The notes under the pieces: generated by a model | Databases searched by the model: none | What the model saw: the letters and a program-made list of their open reading frames with translations, nothing else | Told to the model about the DNA's origin: nothing | NCBI RefSeq assembly: GCF_003284725.1 | Contig: NZ_PGTO01000024.1 | Span: 1 to 45,084, forward strand | Direction: 5' to 3' | Source of the DNA: Paramagnetospirillum kuznetsovii | GTDB taxonomy: Bacteria > Pseudomonadota > Alphaproteobacteria > Rhodospirillales > Magnetospirillaceae | Length of the DNA stretch: 45,084 bases | In this document: piece by piece, positions 17,143-25,277 of the stretch | Numbering within the stretch: the stretch's first letter is position 1 | Layout: every line of letters begins with the position of its first letter | Made by a program: the position numbers and the translations under genes

Positions 17143-17246
17143 TGGCCCTGCCCATAACCATACGGGCCCGGGCGACACATCACCCAGGCGAACGGCTGGT
17201 TAGTTACAACTTTTGCCTCGGATTCGCCACAACTTCGTTGGGGCGA

Positions 17247-17633
17247 TCAGATGATATCGGCCAGAGTCTTGGCGTCGAAGAAGCCGAGAAACGAGTCCAG
17301 GGCCTCGTCCACCAGATCCCGCAACTTACAGGTCTGCATGGGGCACAGGTCGCAGGGTTCGTGGCAGGGCAGAAGATTGAGGTTTTCCTGCGCCCGCACC
17401 AGCTGGCCCAAATTGATCTCGGACGGATCGCGGGCCATCTTCAGCCCACCCAGTTTCCCCCGCACCGTCTGGACATGGCCCAGATCGGAAAGGCTGCGCA
17501 CGATCTTCTTCAGATGCTCGGCGGAAATTCCGTAATGTTCGGCCACTTCGCGGACGGTGACCACCCGCCCCGGGGAACGGGCCAGATACAGCAGCAGACG
17601 GAACGAATAATCGGTGAACTGGGTGATCTTCAT
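17247..17633 (-). CDS. Rrf2-family iron-sulfur regulator, NsrR-like
   Basis: A 128-aa winged-helix protein beginning MKITQFTDYSFRLLLYLA, the Rrf2 signature. The recognition region (VREVAEHYGISAEHLKKIVR, then VRGKLGGLKMA) is intact. Four cysteines, Cys90, Cys94, Cys97 and Cys102, sit where Rrf2 proteins bind an Fe-S cluster. Asp8 is present, the non-cysteine ligand described for NsrR. The C-terminal FLGFFDAKTLADII resembles the NsrR ending. NsrR senses nitric oxide through its cluster. The Cys spacing differs from well-known NsrR, so another Fe-S-sensing Rrf2 regulator is possible. ATG 17633 gives the family start; an extension to 17663 does not fit. It lies directly upstream of hpnA. Confidence 0.88.
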   Translation of the reverse strand: MKITQFTDYSFRLLLYLARSPGRVVTVREVAEHYGISAEHLKKIVRSLSDLGHVQTVRGKLGGLKMARDPSEINLGQLVRAQENLNLLPCHEPCDLCPMQTCKLRDLVDEALDSFLGFFDAKTLADII

Positions 17634-17668
17634 GGGTTTTCGCCAGATTCCAGGCCGGATCAATGCTG

Positions 17669-20143
17669 CTACAGGCGGCCGATCCGTTCAACAACCTTGG
17701 CCAGCAGGGCTGTTATGTCATTCTGCTTTCCCGAGGCCACCTGGGCTTCAAGCCGGGTGAGCAGATCGAACAGCACCTCTTCGCCGAACATGCCACATTT
17801 GCCCCGCATGGCGTGCACATGCTCGGCCAGTTCCTTGCGATCCGACAGGTCCGCCAAGTCCCGCAGCCTTTGCTGGTCCTTGATCATTTCCTGGATGAAG
17901 TTGGGCAACAGATGTTCCAGCCCAGGGGGAATGTTGAGCCCCGCCAGGGTTTCCGCCGCCGGAGCGGAGTCGGTCATTTCGGGCGGCAGCATTTCAGCCA
18001 TGGCCTCCAACAGGTCGGTTCGCGCGATCGGCTTGGACAGGAAACGGTCGAAGCCTGAATCCTTCGCCTTCCAACGCTCTTCCTCGGAATTGCCCGCCGT
18101 CAGGGCGATGATGGGGGTGCGATCCAGCCCGCCCTTGGTCTCCAAGGCGCGAATGGCCTTGGCGGCTTCGAATCCGTCGGTTCCCGGCATATAGAGATCG
18201 AGTACGATCAGATCGTAAGGCATGCGGGCGGCCCTGAACTTCTCCACCGCCTCGGCGCCGTCCCTGGCCTCATGGATGATGCAGCCGGTGCCGTCGAGAA
18301 AATCGCGGAACACCAGCCGGACCAGATCGACGTCGTCGGCGAACAGGACACGGATTCCGGCCGGGGCCGTTCCACGGCAGCTATCGAAGACCTGAGACGG
18401 TGATGAAGCGTTCGAACTACTGCGCGACAAAACGAAGTCGCGGAAGCGTCCGGGGCTGAGCGGCGGGCTGAAATGATAGCCTTGCCCGGAATTGCATCCG
18501 TGTTCGGCCAGATAGACCAGTTGATCTTCCGTCTCGATCCCTTCGGCCACCACCTCCAAGCGCATGGAATGGCCCATGGCGATGATGGCGTCCACCAAGG
18601 TGGCATCGTCCAGATTGTCCAGCATGTCGGCGATGAAGGAACGGTCGATCTTCAAGACATCCACCGGCAGGGTCTTCAAATAGGACAAGGACGAATAGCC
18701 GGTGCCGAAATCATCCACCGACAAGGTGACGCCAAGGGCGCGAATGCTTTCCAGCTTGGCGATCACTTCCTCGCTGTTGGTCAGCAGCAGTCCCTCGGTG
18801 ATCTCGATGGTCAGCAGGCGGGGCTCAAGGCCGCTTTCGCTCAGGGCGCGCTCGATGATCTGAAGGATGTCGCCTTGCTGGAATTGCCGGGGCGAGATGT
18901 TCACCGCCACGCCGATATCGCCGAGTCCAAGGCTTTGCCAGCGCAGTGCCTCGTGACAGGCCGCCATCAACAGCCATTCGCCGATGGGCCGGATCAGGCC
19001 CAGTTCCTCGGCCAGGGGCACGAACTGTTCGGGACTGACCACGCCGAGATAGCGATTGTGCCAGCGCAACAGCGTCTCGGCGGCGGTGACCTCGCCGGTT
19101 TTCAGATCCACCAGCGGCTGGAAGACCAGATGGAATTCCTCCCCTTCCAACGCGCCGGCCAGTTCGTCGGCCAACCGCGAGCGGGCCTGGGCGCGGGCGT
19201 CCATGGCCGGGGTGAAGAAGCGGAACGTGTTGCGACCGGCCTGCTTGGCCTGCTGCAGCGCCGAGGTGGCGTTGCGCATCAGCGCCTCCACGTCCTCGCC
19301 GTCGCCCGGCCACAGGCAGATGCCGATGGAACACGAGATCAACACATGATGCTGCTCGATGACGAAGGGTTCCTGGAGCGCCTCCAATATGGTCCGCAGC
19401 ACCCCTTCCACCTCCTCGACGGCGCGGATATTAGCCAGCACCACCGTGAATTCATCACCGCCGAACCGGGCCGCCGTATCACCCTGGCGCAGGGCCGCCT
19501 GAAAGCGGCGCGCCGCGTCCTGCAACACCTTGTCGCCGATCCAATGGCCCAGGGAATCATTGATGTTCTTGAACCCGTCCAGGCCGATGAACAGCAGCGC
19601 CACCCGCGAATTCTCGCGGCCGGCCATCACCAGCGCCTGAAGCAGGCGGTCGAGAAACAGGCTGCGGTTGGGCAATTCGGTCAGCGGGTCGAAATTGCTG
19701 CGCCGCCAAAGCTGCTCGGTGGTTTCCCGCGCGGCGGTCACATCGCGGAAAATGGCGATGCGTCGGGCCACCTTTCCTTCGCCGTCACGTTGGTTGGAAA
19801 TGGACACGCGAAAGGTCGCCAAATGGCCATTGCTGCGCGGCGCCACGATGTCGCCCTTCCAGCGGCCATGGACGGCCAGTGTCTCTCGCATTTCGGCATG
19901 GGAAGTGGCGTTCAGTTCCCCCTCGGTCAACATGACGGCGGGACGGCCGACGACTTCGTCGGCGGAAAAGCCGGTAATGGCCGAAAAGGCAGGATTGATG
20001 GCGATGATCACGTCGTCGGCGTCGGTGACGACGATGCCATCCGGAGCATGGTCCACCACCACTTGGTAGAGGGATAATTCCTCGACCCTTCTGGAAAGTT
20101 CTTCAACCCGAAGTTTCAGCGTCTCGGTTCCAATTGCGGGCAC
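17669..20143 (-). CDS. PAS-GGDEF-EAL-REC-Hpt hybrid cyclic-di-GMP signalling protein
   Basis: An 824-aa soluble protein. A short coiled-coil lead is followed by PAS (about 20-135, DHAPDGIVVTDADDVII), GGDEF (about 145-300, intact RFGGDEF at 226-232), EAL (about 320-565, Glu356 in ETLLRW, DDFGTGYSS, VLKIDRSFI, EGIET), a receiver domain (about 590-710, phosphoacceptor Asp649 in VLDLYMPG, Lys in LSKPI) and a C-terminal Hpt-like bundle with His777 in HAMRGKCGMFG. It could both make and break c-di-GMP; residues for each look intact, although EAL reads ETL. GTG 20143 is chosen for GGGAG at 5-nt spacing. The receiver and Hpt at the C-terminus suggest phosphorelay input. No kinase is in the window. 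Confidence 0.9.
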   Translation of the reverse strand: MPAIGTETLKLRVEELSRRVEELSLYQVVVDHAPDGIVVTDADDVIIAINPAFSAITGFSADEVVGRPAVMLTEGELNATSHAEMRETLAVHGRWKGDIVAPRSNGHLATFRVSISNQRDGEGKVARRIAIFRDVTAARETTEQLWRRSNFDPLTELPNRSLFLDRLLQALVMAGRENSRVALLFIGLDGFKNINDSLGHWIGDKVLQDAARRFQAALRQGDTAARFGGDEFTVVLANIRAVEEVEGVLRTILEALQEPFVIEQHHVLISCSIGICLWPGDGEDVEALMRNATSALQQAKQAGRNTFRFFTPAMDARAQARSRLADELAGALEGEEFHLVFQPLVDLKTGEVTAAETLLRWHNRYLGVVSPEQFVPLAEELGLIRPIGEWLLMAACHEALRWQSLGLGDIGVAVNISPRQFQQGDILQIIERALSESGLEPRLLTIEITEGLLLTNSEEVIAKLESIRALGVTLSVDDFGTGYSSLSYLKTLPVDVLKIDRSFIADMLDNLDDATLVDAIIAMGHSMRLEVVAEGIETEDQLVYLAEHGCNSGQGYHFSPPLSPGRFRDFVLSRSSSNASSPSQVFDSCRGTAPAGIRVLFADDVDLVRLVFRDFLDGTGCIIHEARDGAEAVEKFRAARMPYDLIVLDLYMPGTDGFEAAKAIRALETKGGLDRTPIIALTAGNSEEERWKAKDSGFDRFLSKPIARTDLLEAMAEMLPPEMTDSAPAAETLAGLNIPPGLEHLLPNFIQEMIKDQQRLRDLADLSDRKELAEHVHAMRGKCGMFGEEVLFDLLTRLEAQVASGKQNDITALLAKVVERIGRL

Positions 20144-20222
20144 GACCACTCCCGAAGGGGCTCTTGATGACTGCGTCCAGCATGCAGTTTTGCCACCTCC
20201 CACGCAAGGCCGTGCAGGTAGG

Positions 20223-20894
20223 TCATGGGTATAAGTCCGCCAGCGCATCCGGTAGCTGATCGAACCGATGGATCACGCGATCGGCTCCCAACGCCTCCAC
20301 CGGGCCATGGGCATAGCCGAAGGACAGCGCCACGCTCCTCACCCCCGCCCGTCGGGCCGACAAGATATCGTTGATGGAATCGCCCACCATGACGGCGGCA
20401 TCGGCCGACACGCCAAGGCGCTCTAGAATGACCCGCACATGGGCGGGATCGGGCTTGATGGCGGGCGCGTCGTCGGAGGCCACCACCACATGGAAATACT
20501 CGGCGAGGCCAAGCGCGCCCAACACCTCGTGAGTGGCCGCGCGGGGCTTGTTGGTGCACACCGCCAGGGCAAGGCCGCGTCGGCGCAGTTCCTCCAAGGT
20601 TTCCACCACGCCGGGCCAAGGCCGGGTGGTCTCGGCCGATCGCGGCTCGTAATCGGCCATGAAGCGATCCAGATAAGGCCCCACCTCCGGGCCCGGCAAA
20701 CCGCCCGAGGCGGCGAAGGCCCGGCTGACCAGGGCGTCGGCGCCGTCTCCGACCATGGCCTTGATGGCCTCGGATTCCAGGGCGGGGCGTCCCTCGGCGG
20801 CCAGCATGCGGTTGACCGCCGCCACCAGATCGGGAAGCGAGTGAATCAGGGTGCCGTCCAGATCGAACAGCACGGCGCGGAGAATTGCCCTCAT
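20223..20894 (-). CDS. gph: Phosphoglycolate phosphatase-like HAD hydrolase
   Basis: A 223-aa HAD-superfamily phosphatase. Motif I DLDGTLIHS carries the nucleophile and acid aspartates, CTNKP is motif II, the lysine of AIKPDP is motif III, and VGDSINDILSAR is motif IV. The helical cap follows motif I as in Gph/PGP enzymes. It probably dephosphorylates 2-phosphoglycolate from DNA repair or RuBisCO oxygenation; other sugar phosphates are possible. ATG 20894 places motif I near residue 10, as usual. The gene is divergent from glmU across a 114-bp spacer with direct repeats, and precedes the c-di-GMP protein by 79 nt on the same strand. Confidence 0.85.
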   Translation of the reverse strand: MRAILRAVLFDLDGTLIHSLPDLVAAVNRMLAAEGRPALESEAIKAMVGDGADALVSRAFAASGGLPGPEVGPYLDRFMADYEPRSAETTRPWPGVVETLEELRRRGLALAVCTNKPRAATHEVLGALGLAEYFHVVVASDDAPAIKPDPAHVRVILERLGVSADAAVMVGDSINDILSARRAGVRSVALSFGYAHGPVEALGADRVIHRFDQLPDALADLYP

Positions 20895-20903
20895 TGACAC
20901 CAT

Positions 20904-20940
20904 CGGAAACAAAGAGTGATGAGCGGAAACAAAGATTGAT
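20904..20940. repeat. Two 17-bp direct repeats, 20-bp period, in the gph/glmU promoter spacer
   Basis: CGGAAACAAAGAGTGAT (20904-20920) is repeated as CGGAAACAAAGATTGAT (20924-20940), one mismatch. The 20-bp period is about two helical turns, so both copies face the same side of the DNA. A short inverted repeat (TTTGG-T-CCAAA, 20940-20950) directly follows. The spacer is otherwise unremarkable, and no convincing -35/-10 pair was found for glmU. Confidence 0.6.
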
Positions 20941-21008
20941 TTGGTCCAAACCGGTCTTTTGTGGCACCTTCCCCTCGCAGCCGCAACAGATTGAGTGTTG
21001 GCGTTCTC

Positions 21009-22352
21009 ATGACCTCCCACACGTTAGCCGTCATCGTCCTTGCCGCCGGCATGGGCACCCGTATGAAATCCGCCCTGCCCAAGGTCATGCACCCGGTCGC
21101 CGGGCGTCCCATGATCAGCCATCTGATGGATACCGTGTCCGGCCTGTCGCCCGACCGGGTGGTGGTGGTCGTCGGCCCCGAGATGGAGCAGATCGCCAAG
21201 GCCGTCGCGCCGCTTCCCACCGTCATCCAGGCCGACCGCCTGGGCACCGGCCACGCCGTCGCCCAGGCGCGTTCCGCCTTGGGCGATTTCGACGGTGATG
21301 TGCTGGTGCTGTACGGCGACACTCCGCTGATCACCCTGGCGACGCTGGAACGCATGCTGGCCGAGCGCCGCAGCCAGCGCGACCCGGCGGTGGTGGTCTT
21401 GGGCTTCAAGCCCATGGACCCTGGCCATTACGGCCGTCTGGTGGTGGGCGCCGAAGGGCTGAAGGCCATCGTCGAATGGCGCGACGCCAATGAGGAGCAG
21501 CGCGAGAACCCGCTGTGCAATTCCGGCGTCATGTGCATCGACGGCCGTCGGCTGTGGGGCTTGATCGACCGGCTGGACAATAAGAATTCCAAGGGCGAGT
21601 ACTATCTGACCGACGTGGTGGAACTGGCCCGCTTCGATGGCGCCTGCTGCAGCCATGTGGAAGGCGACCCGGCCGAACTGCTGGGAGTCAATTCCCGCTC
21701 GGAATTGGCGGTCGCGGAATCCCTGGTTCAGGCCCGCCTGCGCGAGGCCGCCATGGCGGGTGGCGCCACTTTGATCGATCCCGAGACGGTGTGGCTGTCC
21801 TGGGACACCCGCATCGGCCGCGACGTCACCGTCTGGCCGCATGTGGTGTTCGGTCCCGGCGTGGCCATCGGTGATAATGTCGAGATCAAGGGCTTCTGCC
21901 ATTTCGAGGGCTGTAGCGTCGCCGACGGCGCCATTCTCGGCCCCTATGCCCGGCTGCGTCCCGGCGCCGAGATCGGCGAGGCCGCCCATATCGGCAATTT
22001 CGTCGAGATCAAGAAAGCCACCGTGGAAGCGGGCGCCAAGGTCAACCACCTGACCTATATCGGCGATGCCCGCGTCGGCGCGGGCGCCAATGTGGGCGCG
22101 GGCACCATCACCTGCAATTACGACGGCTTCAACAAGTCCTTCACCGATATCGGCAAGGGCGCCTTCATCGGTTCCAACTCCGCCCTGGTGGCCCCGGTCA
22201 AGATCGGTGACGGCGCCGTCATCGGCGCCGGTTCCGTGATCACCAAGGAGGTCGGCGCGGGCGCGCTGGCGGTGGCGCGGGGCTCGCAGATGGAACTGGC
22301 CGGCTGGGCCGACCGCTTCCGCAAGCAGCAGCAGGCCAAGAAGAAGGGATAA
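21009..22352 (+). CDS. glmU: Bifunctional GlmU (GlcN-1-P acetyltransferase / GlcNAc-1-P uridylyltransferase)
   Basis: A 447-aa cytoplasmic enzyme making UDP-GlcNAc for peptidoglycan and lipopolysaccharide. The N-terminal uridylyltransferase domain has VLAAGMGTRMKSALPKVMHP, the QADRLGTGHAV strand, YGDTPL and EWRDA. From about residue 250 a left-handed beta-helix of hexapeptide repeats follows, with RLRPGAEIGEAAHIGNFVEIKK and the CNYDGFNK acetyltransferase signature. ATG 21009 gives the normal N-terminus. glmS starts 6 nt after the stop, so the two form an operon covering fructose-6-phosphate to UDP-GlcNAc apart from GlmM. Confidence 0.97.
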   Translation: MTSHTLAVIVLAAGMGTRMKSALPKVMHPVAGRPMISHLMDTVSGLSPDRVVVVVGPEMEQIAKAVAPLPTVIQADRLGTGHAVAQARSALGDFDGDVLVLYGDTPLITLATLERMLAERRSQRDPAVVVLGFKPMDPGHYGRLVVGAEGLKAIVEWRDANEEQRENPLCNSGVMCIDGRRLWGLIDRLDNKNSKGEYYLTDVVELARFDGACCSHVEGDPAELLGVNSRSELAVAESLVQARLREAAMAGGATLIDPETVWLSWDTRIGRDVTVWPHVVFGPGVAIGDNVEIKGFCHFEGCSVADGAILGPYARLRPGAEIGEAAHIGNFVEIKKATVEAGAKVNHLTYIGDARVGAGANVGAGTITCNYDGFNKSFTDIGKGAFIGSNSALVAPVKIGDGAVIGAGSVITKEVGAGALAVARGSQMELAGWADRFRKQQQAKKKG

Positions 22353-22358
22353 TCGGGC

Positions 22359-24182
22359 ATGTGCGGCATCGTCGGCATCATCGGCAAGCAGGACGTCGCG
22401 CCGCTGCTGGTCGAAGGGCTCAAGCGCCTGGAATACCGCGGCTATGACAGCGCGGGCATCGCCACCCTGGTGGGTGGCCAGATCGAACGCCGTCGCGCCG
22501 AGGGCAAGCTGGCCAATCTCGCCGCCCTGCTGGAGCAAAAGCCGGTGGCTGGCGGCATCGGCATCGGCCATACCCGCTGGGCCACCCATGGCGTTCCCAA
22601 TGAACGCAACGCCCACCCCCACGCCACCAAGCGCGTCGCCGTGGTCCATAACGGCATCATCGAGAATTTCCAGGAACTGAAGGCGGAACTGAGTGCCGTC
22701 GGCCAGGTATTCGAAAGCGACACCGACACCGAGGCGGTGGCTCAGCTGATCGACCATCACCTCGCCCAGGGCATGGAGCCGGTCGCCGCCACGGAAAAGG
22801 CGCTGGAACGGCTGCGCGGCGCCTTCGCGCTCGGCATCATCTTCGCCGGACACCCCCATATGATGATCGCCGCCCGCCAAGGCTCGCCCCTGGCGCTGGG
22901 CTATGGCGAGGGCGAGATGTATCTGGGCTCCGACGCCCTGGCCCTGGCGCCGCTGACCCAAAGGATCAGCTATCTGCTGGACGGCGATTGGGCGGTGCTG
23001 ACCACCGAGGGCGCCACCATCCGCGACCGCGACGGCCAGTTGGTGACCCGCGAGGTGCGCCAGACCCAATTCTCCGGCGCCATGATCGGCAAGGGCCAGC
23101 ACCGCCACTTCATGCTGAAGGAAATCTTCGAGCAGCCGGAAGTGATCGGCGGAACCCTGAACACCATGCTGAACCCGGCCGAGCGCACCATCACGCTGCC
23201 CACCCTGCCCTTCGATCTGGCCTCGGTCGGCCGGGTGCGCATCATCGCCTGCGGCACCTCCTACTATGCCGGTTCGGTGGCCAAGTACTGGATCGAGAAG
23301 GTGGCCCGCCTGCCGGTCGAGGTGGATATCGCCTCGGAATTCCGCTACCGCGAACCGCCCATGGAGCCGGGCGGGCTGGCCATCTTCATCTCCCAGTCGG
23401 GCGAGACCGCCGACACCCTGGCGGCGCTGCGCTATTGCCGCGCCAACCACCAGCATACCCTGGCCCTGGTCAATGTGCCGGAAAGCACCATCTCGCGTGA
23501 ATCCGAGGCCACCCTTCTGACCCTGGCCGGGCCGGAGATCGGCGTCGCCTCCACCAAGGCCTTCACCACCCAACTGGTGGTGCTGGCCTGTCTGGCCGTC
23601 GGTCTGGGTCGCGCGCGCGGCGCCATCACCCGCGAGACCGAGGCCACCATCTGTCAGGCCCTGGCCGAGACCCCGGCGCGCATCGCCGAATTCCTGCGCC
23701 GCGACGACGAGATCCACCAGATCGCCCAAGGCATCGCCGAGGCCCGCGACGTGCTCTATCTGGGGCGCGGCACCGGCTATCCCATCGCCCTGGAAGGCGC
23801 CTTGAAGCTGAAGGAGATCAGCTATATCCACGCCGAGGGCTATGCCGCGGGCGAGCTGAAGCATGGGCCCATCGCCCTGATCGACGATTCGGTGCCGGTC
23901 ATCGTCATCTGCCCCACCGACGAGCTTTACGAAAAGACCGCGTCGAACGTCCAAGAAGTAATGGCCCGGGGCGGCCGCGTGGTGTTCTTCTCCGACCAGG
24001 AAGGCGTCGGACGCCTTGCCACGCCCGCCCACGCCGCCATGGCGCTGCCCACCGTGCACCCCTTCGTCGCCCCCATCCTCTATGCCATTCCCGTCCAATT
24101 GCTGGCCTATCACGTGGCCATCGCCAAGGGCACCGACGTGGACCAGCCGCGCAATCTGGCCAAAAGCGTGACGGTGGAGTGA
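22359..24182 (+). CDS. glmS: Glutamine--fructose-6-phosphate aminotransferase (isomerizing)
   Basis: A 607-aa enzyme that makes glucosamine-6-phosphate from fructose-6-phosphate and glutamine. Cys2 (MCGIVGIIG) is the Ntn glutaminase nucleophile. RLEYRGYDSAG, GHTRWATHG and HNGIIENF belong to the glutaminase domain. Two SIS domains follow (CGTSYYAGSVA, SQSGETADT; then GRGTGYPIALEGALKLKE). The protein ends with the family tail (DQPRNLAKSVTVE). Length is standard. It follows glmU in the same operon. No riboswitch or intrinsic terminator was seen in the 129 bp after it. Confidence 0.98.
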   Translation: MCGIVGIIGKQDVAPLLVEGLKRLEYRGYDSAGIATLVGGQIERRRAEGKLANLAALLEQKPVAGGIGIGHTRWATHGVPNERNAHPHATKRVAVVHNGIIENFQELKAELSAVGQVFESDTDTEAVAQLIDHHLAQGMEPVAATEKALERLRGAFALGIIFAGHPHMMIAARQGSPLALGYGEGEMYLGSDALALAPLTQRISYLLDGDWAVLTTEGATIRDRDGQLVTREVRQTQFSGAMIGKGQHRHFMLKEIFEQPEVIGGTLNTMLNPAERTITLPTLPFDLASVGRVRIIACGTSYYAGSVAKYWIEKVARLPVEVDIASEFRYREPPMEPGGLAIFISQSGETADTLAALRYCRANHQHTLALVNVPESTISRESEATLLTLAGPEIGVASTKAFTTQLVVLACLAVGLGRARGAITRETEATICQALAETPARIAEFLRRDDEIHQIAQGIAEARDVLYLGRGTGYPIALEGALKLKEISYIHAEGYAAGELKHGPIALIDDSVPVIVICPTDELYEKTASNVQEVMARGGRVVFFSDQEGVGRLATPAHAAMALPTVHPFVAPILYAIPVQLLAYHVAIAKGTDVDQPRNLAKSVTVE

Positions 24183-24247
24183 TCGTCTGACGTTATGCGC
24201 CAACAATGCGCGCAGATTGATGATTTGTGACTTCGCCGATCCGTCAT

Positions 24248-24276
24248 TTGACCTGGGCACGCCTCCTTACTATCTA
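24248..24276 (+). promoter_or_regulatory. Candidate promoter of the hemerythrin-like gene
   Basis: TTGACC (24248-24253) and TATCTA (24271-24276) are spaced 17 bp apart, 35 bp before the chosen ATG. A 10-bp palindrome CTATCGATAG overlaps the downstream element. It is inferred from the hexamers only. Confidence 0.4.
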
Positions 24277-24311
24277 TCGATAGGGTGGCGAATTATTGGC
24301 AGGATGATCCC

Positions 24312-24746
24312 ATGTTTCGATGGAACATGTCCCTGGAAACAGGCTTGGAAGCAATCGACCATGGACGCCGCCAGTTGTTGGAGGCCATGGCGGATTTCTT
24401 CCAGATCCTGGACAATCCGGCCCTGAATCAAAAGCTGGTGGCGGAGCGGACCGGCGCCATCTTCACCGCCATGAAGGCGGCCTTCACCGCCGAGGACCAG
24501 TATCTCAAGACCCGCTCGGAGTCCGAGGGATCGCCCCATATGGCCACCCACGCGGCCTTCATGCTGTCCTATGTGGAGCTGTGCAAGAAGCTGGTGCCCA
24601 AGATCAAGAACATCAAGCAGGGGCAGCAGGCCTGCCTGGAGATCTACCGCAATATCGACGGCGGTCTGTATCACCACATCAATGACGAGGCGCTGGCCTA
24701 CAAGCATATGGTCAAGCACCCAGCGAAAGCCGCCGAGAAGGCCTAG
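24312..24746 (+). CDS. Hemerythrin-like protein with two missing iron ligands
   Basis: A 144-aa helical-bundle protein opening MFRWNMSLETGLEAIDHGRRQLL, the bacteriohemerythrin start. By alignment to canonical ligands, His17, Glu61, His76, His80 and His122 are kept. The histidine of the HFxxEE motif is Ala57 and the aspartate five residues after the last histidine is Ala127. His121 next to His122 might substitute. Canonical hemerythrins bind O2 at a di-iron site; this one may hold an altered site or none. ATG 24312 follows AGGA at 7-nt spacing; an in-frame GTG at 24285 is less likely. Its 3' end overlaps the PilZ-like gene by 4 bp, tail to tail. Confidence 0.8.
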   Translation: MFRWNMSLETGLEAIDHGRRQLLEAMADFFQILDNPALNQKLVAERTGAIFTAMKAAFTAEDQYLKTRSESEGSPHMATHAAFMLSYVELCKKLVPKIKNIKQGQQACLEIYRNIDGGLYHHINDEALAYKHMVKHPAKAAEKA

Positions 24747-25198
24747 GACGGAGGAGAGGCATCCCCGTCAGCCTGCTCCACATTGCTCACCAGCGGTTTG
24801 GCCAGCCTGAGGACGAATTTTCCCGTCATCAGGCACACCACGTCATCCAGCGAGACATGGGAATAGAACCGGCATCCGGCCAAGCCATCCTTGGCCCACA
24901 GCACCGTCGCGGAAAACGTGCTTCCGTTGGTATCCGTGACCGTGATGTCTCGGGGCAGCGGCGTCATGACCGCCATGGCGCCTTCGATCTGCTCGAAGCG
25001 GAGCTTGAAGCCGCCGCGCGAGGCATCGATCATGAAAGCGCGGCTATCGAAGCCTTCCATGGTGAAGATGCCTTCGGTACCGCAATTATGCCGTTGCCAG
25101 GATCGATTGCCCAGCCCAGCCCCATTCTGTTCCAAAGCCACCGCTTCCGCCCCCGGCATGCTCCCGATTCCGTGCCAGGGTAGGCCGAGCCGGGGCAT
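24743..25198 (-). CDS. PilZ-like domain protein
   Basis: A 151-aa protein whose middle (about 30-130) looks like a PilZ beta-barrel: FMIDASRGGFKLRF contains the (D/N)xSxxG c-di-GMP-binding motif, and LWAKDGLAGCRF is the usual closing strand. The upstream RxxxR motif is incomplete; the equivalent stretch reads QRHNCG, with one arginine. c-di-GMP binding is therefore uncertain. ATG 25198 follows AAGG at about 8-nt spacing. Longer in-frame starts reach back into the porin terminator and are unlikely. A link to the c-di-GMP enzyme at 17669-20143 is possible but not shown by position. Confidence 0.65.
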   Translation of the reverse strand: MPRLGLPWHGIGSMPGAEAVALEQNGAGLGNRSWQRHNCGTEGIFTMEGFDSRAFMIDASRGGFKLRFEQIEGAMAVMTPLPRDITVTDTNGSTFSATVLWAKDGLAGCRFYSHVSLDDVVCLMTGKFVLRLAKPLVSNVEQADGDASPPS

Positions 25199-25220
25199 CT
25201 GTCCACCCTTGCATATCCCA

Positions 25221-25262
25221 AAGAAAAAGCCCCGGCACCGTCCCAAGGGAGGGTGCCGGGGC
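25221..25262 (-). terminator. Intrinsic terminator of the alginate-type porin gene
   Basis: An 11-bp perfect GC-rich stem (arms 25229-25239 and 25252-25262) is followed on the minus strand by TTTTTCTTT. It begins 15 bp after the porin stop, a standard rho-independent terminator. Confidence 0.9.
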
Positions 25263-25277
25263 GCTTTCAACCCGATA

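Noticed and set aside
21024-24260. A minus-strand open frame of 1078 codons opposite glmU-glmS
   Set aside because: Same mirror effect; GlmU and GlmS are unmistakable on the plus strand.
24271-24290. The 10-bp palindrome CTATCGATAG before the hemerythrin gene as a regulator site
   Set aside because: Short, AT-centred, and expected occasionally by chance; no second copy or supporting context.
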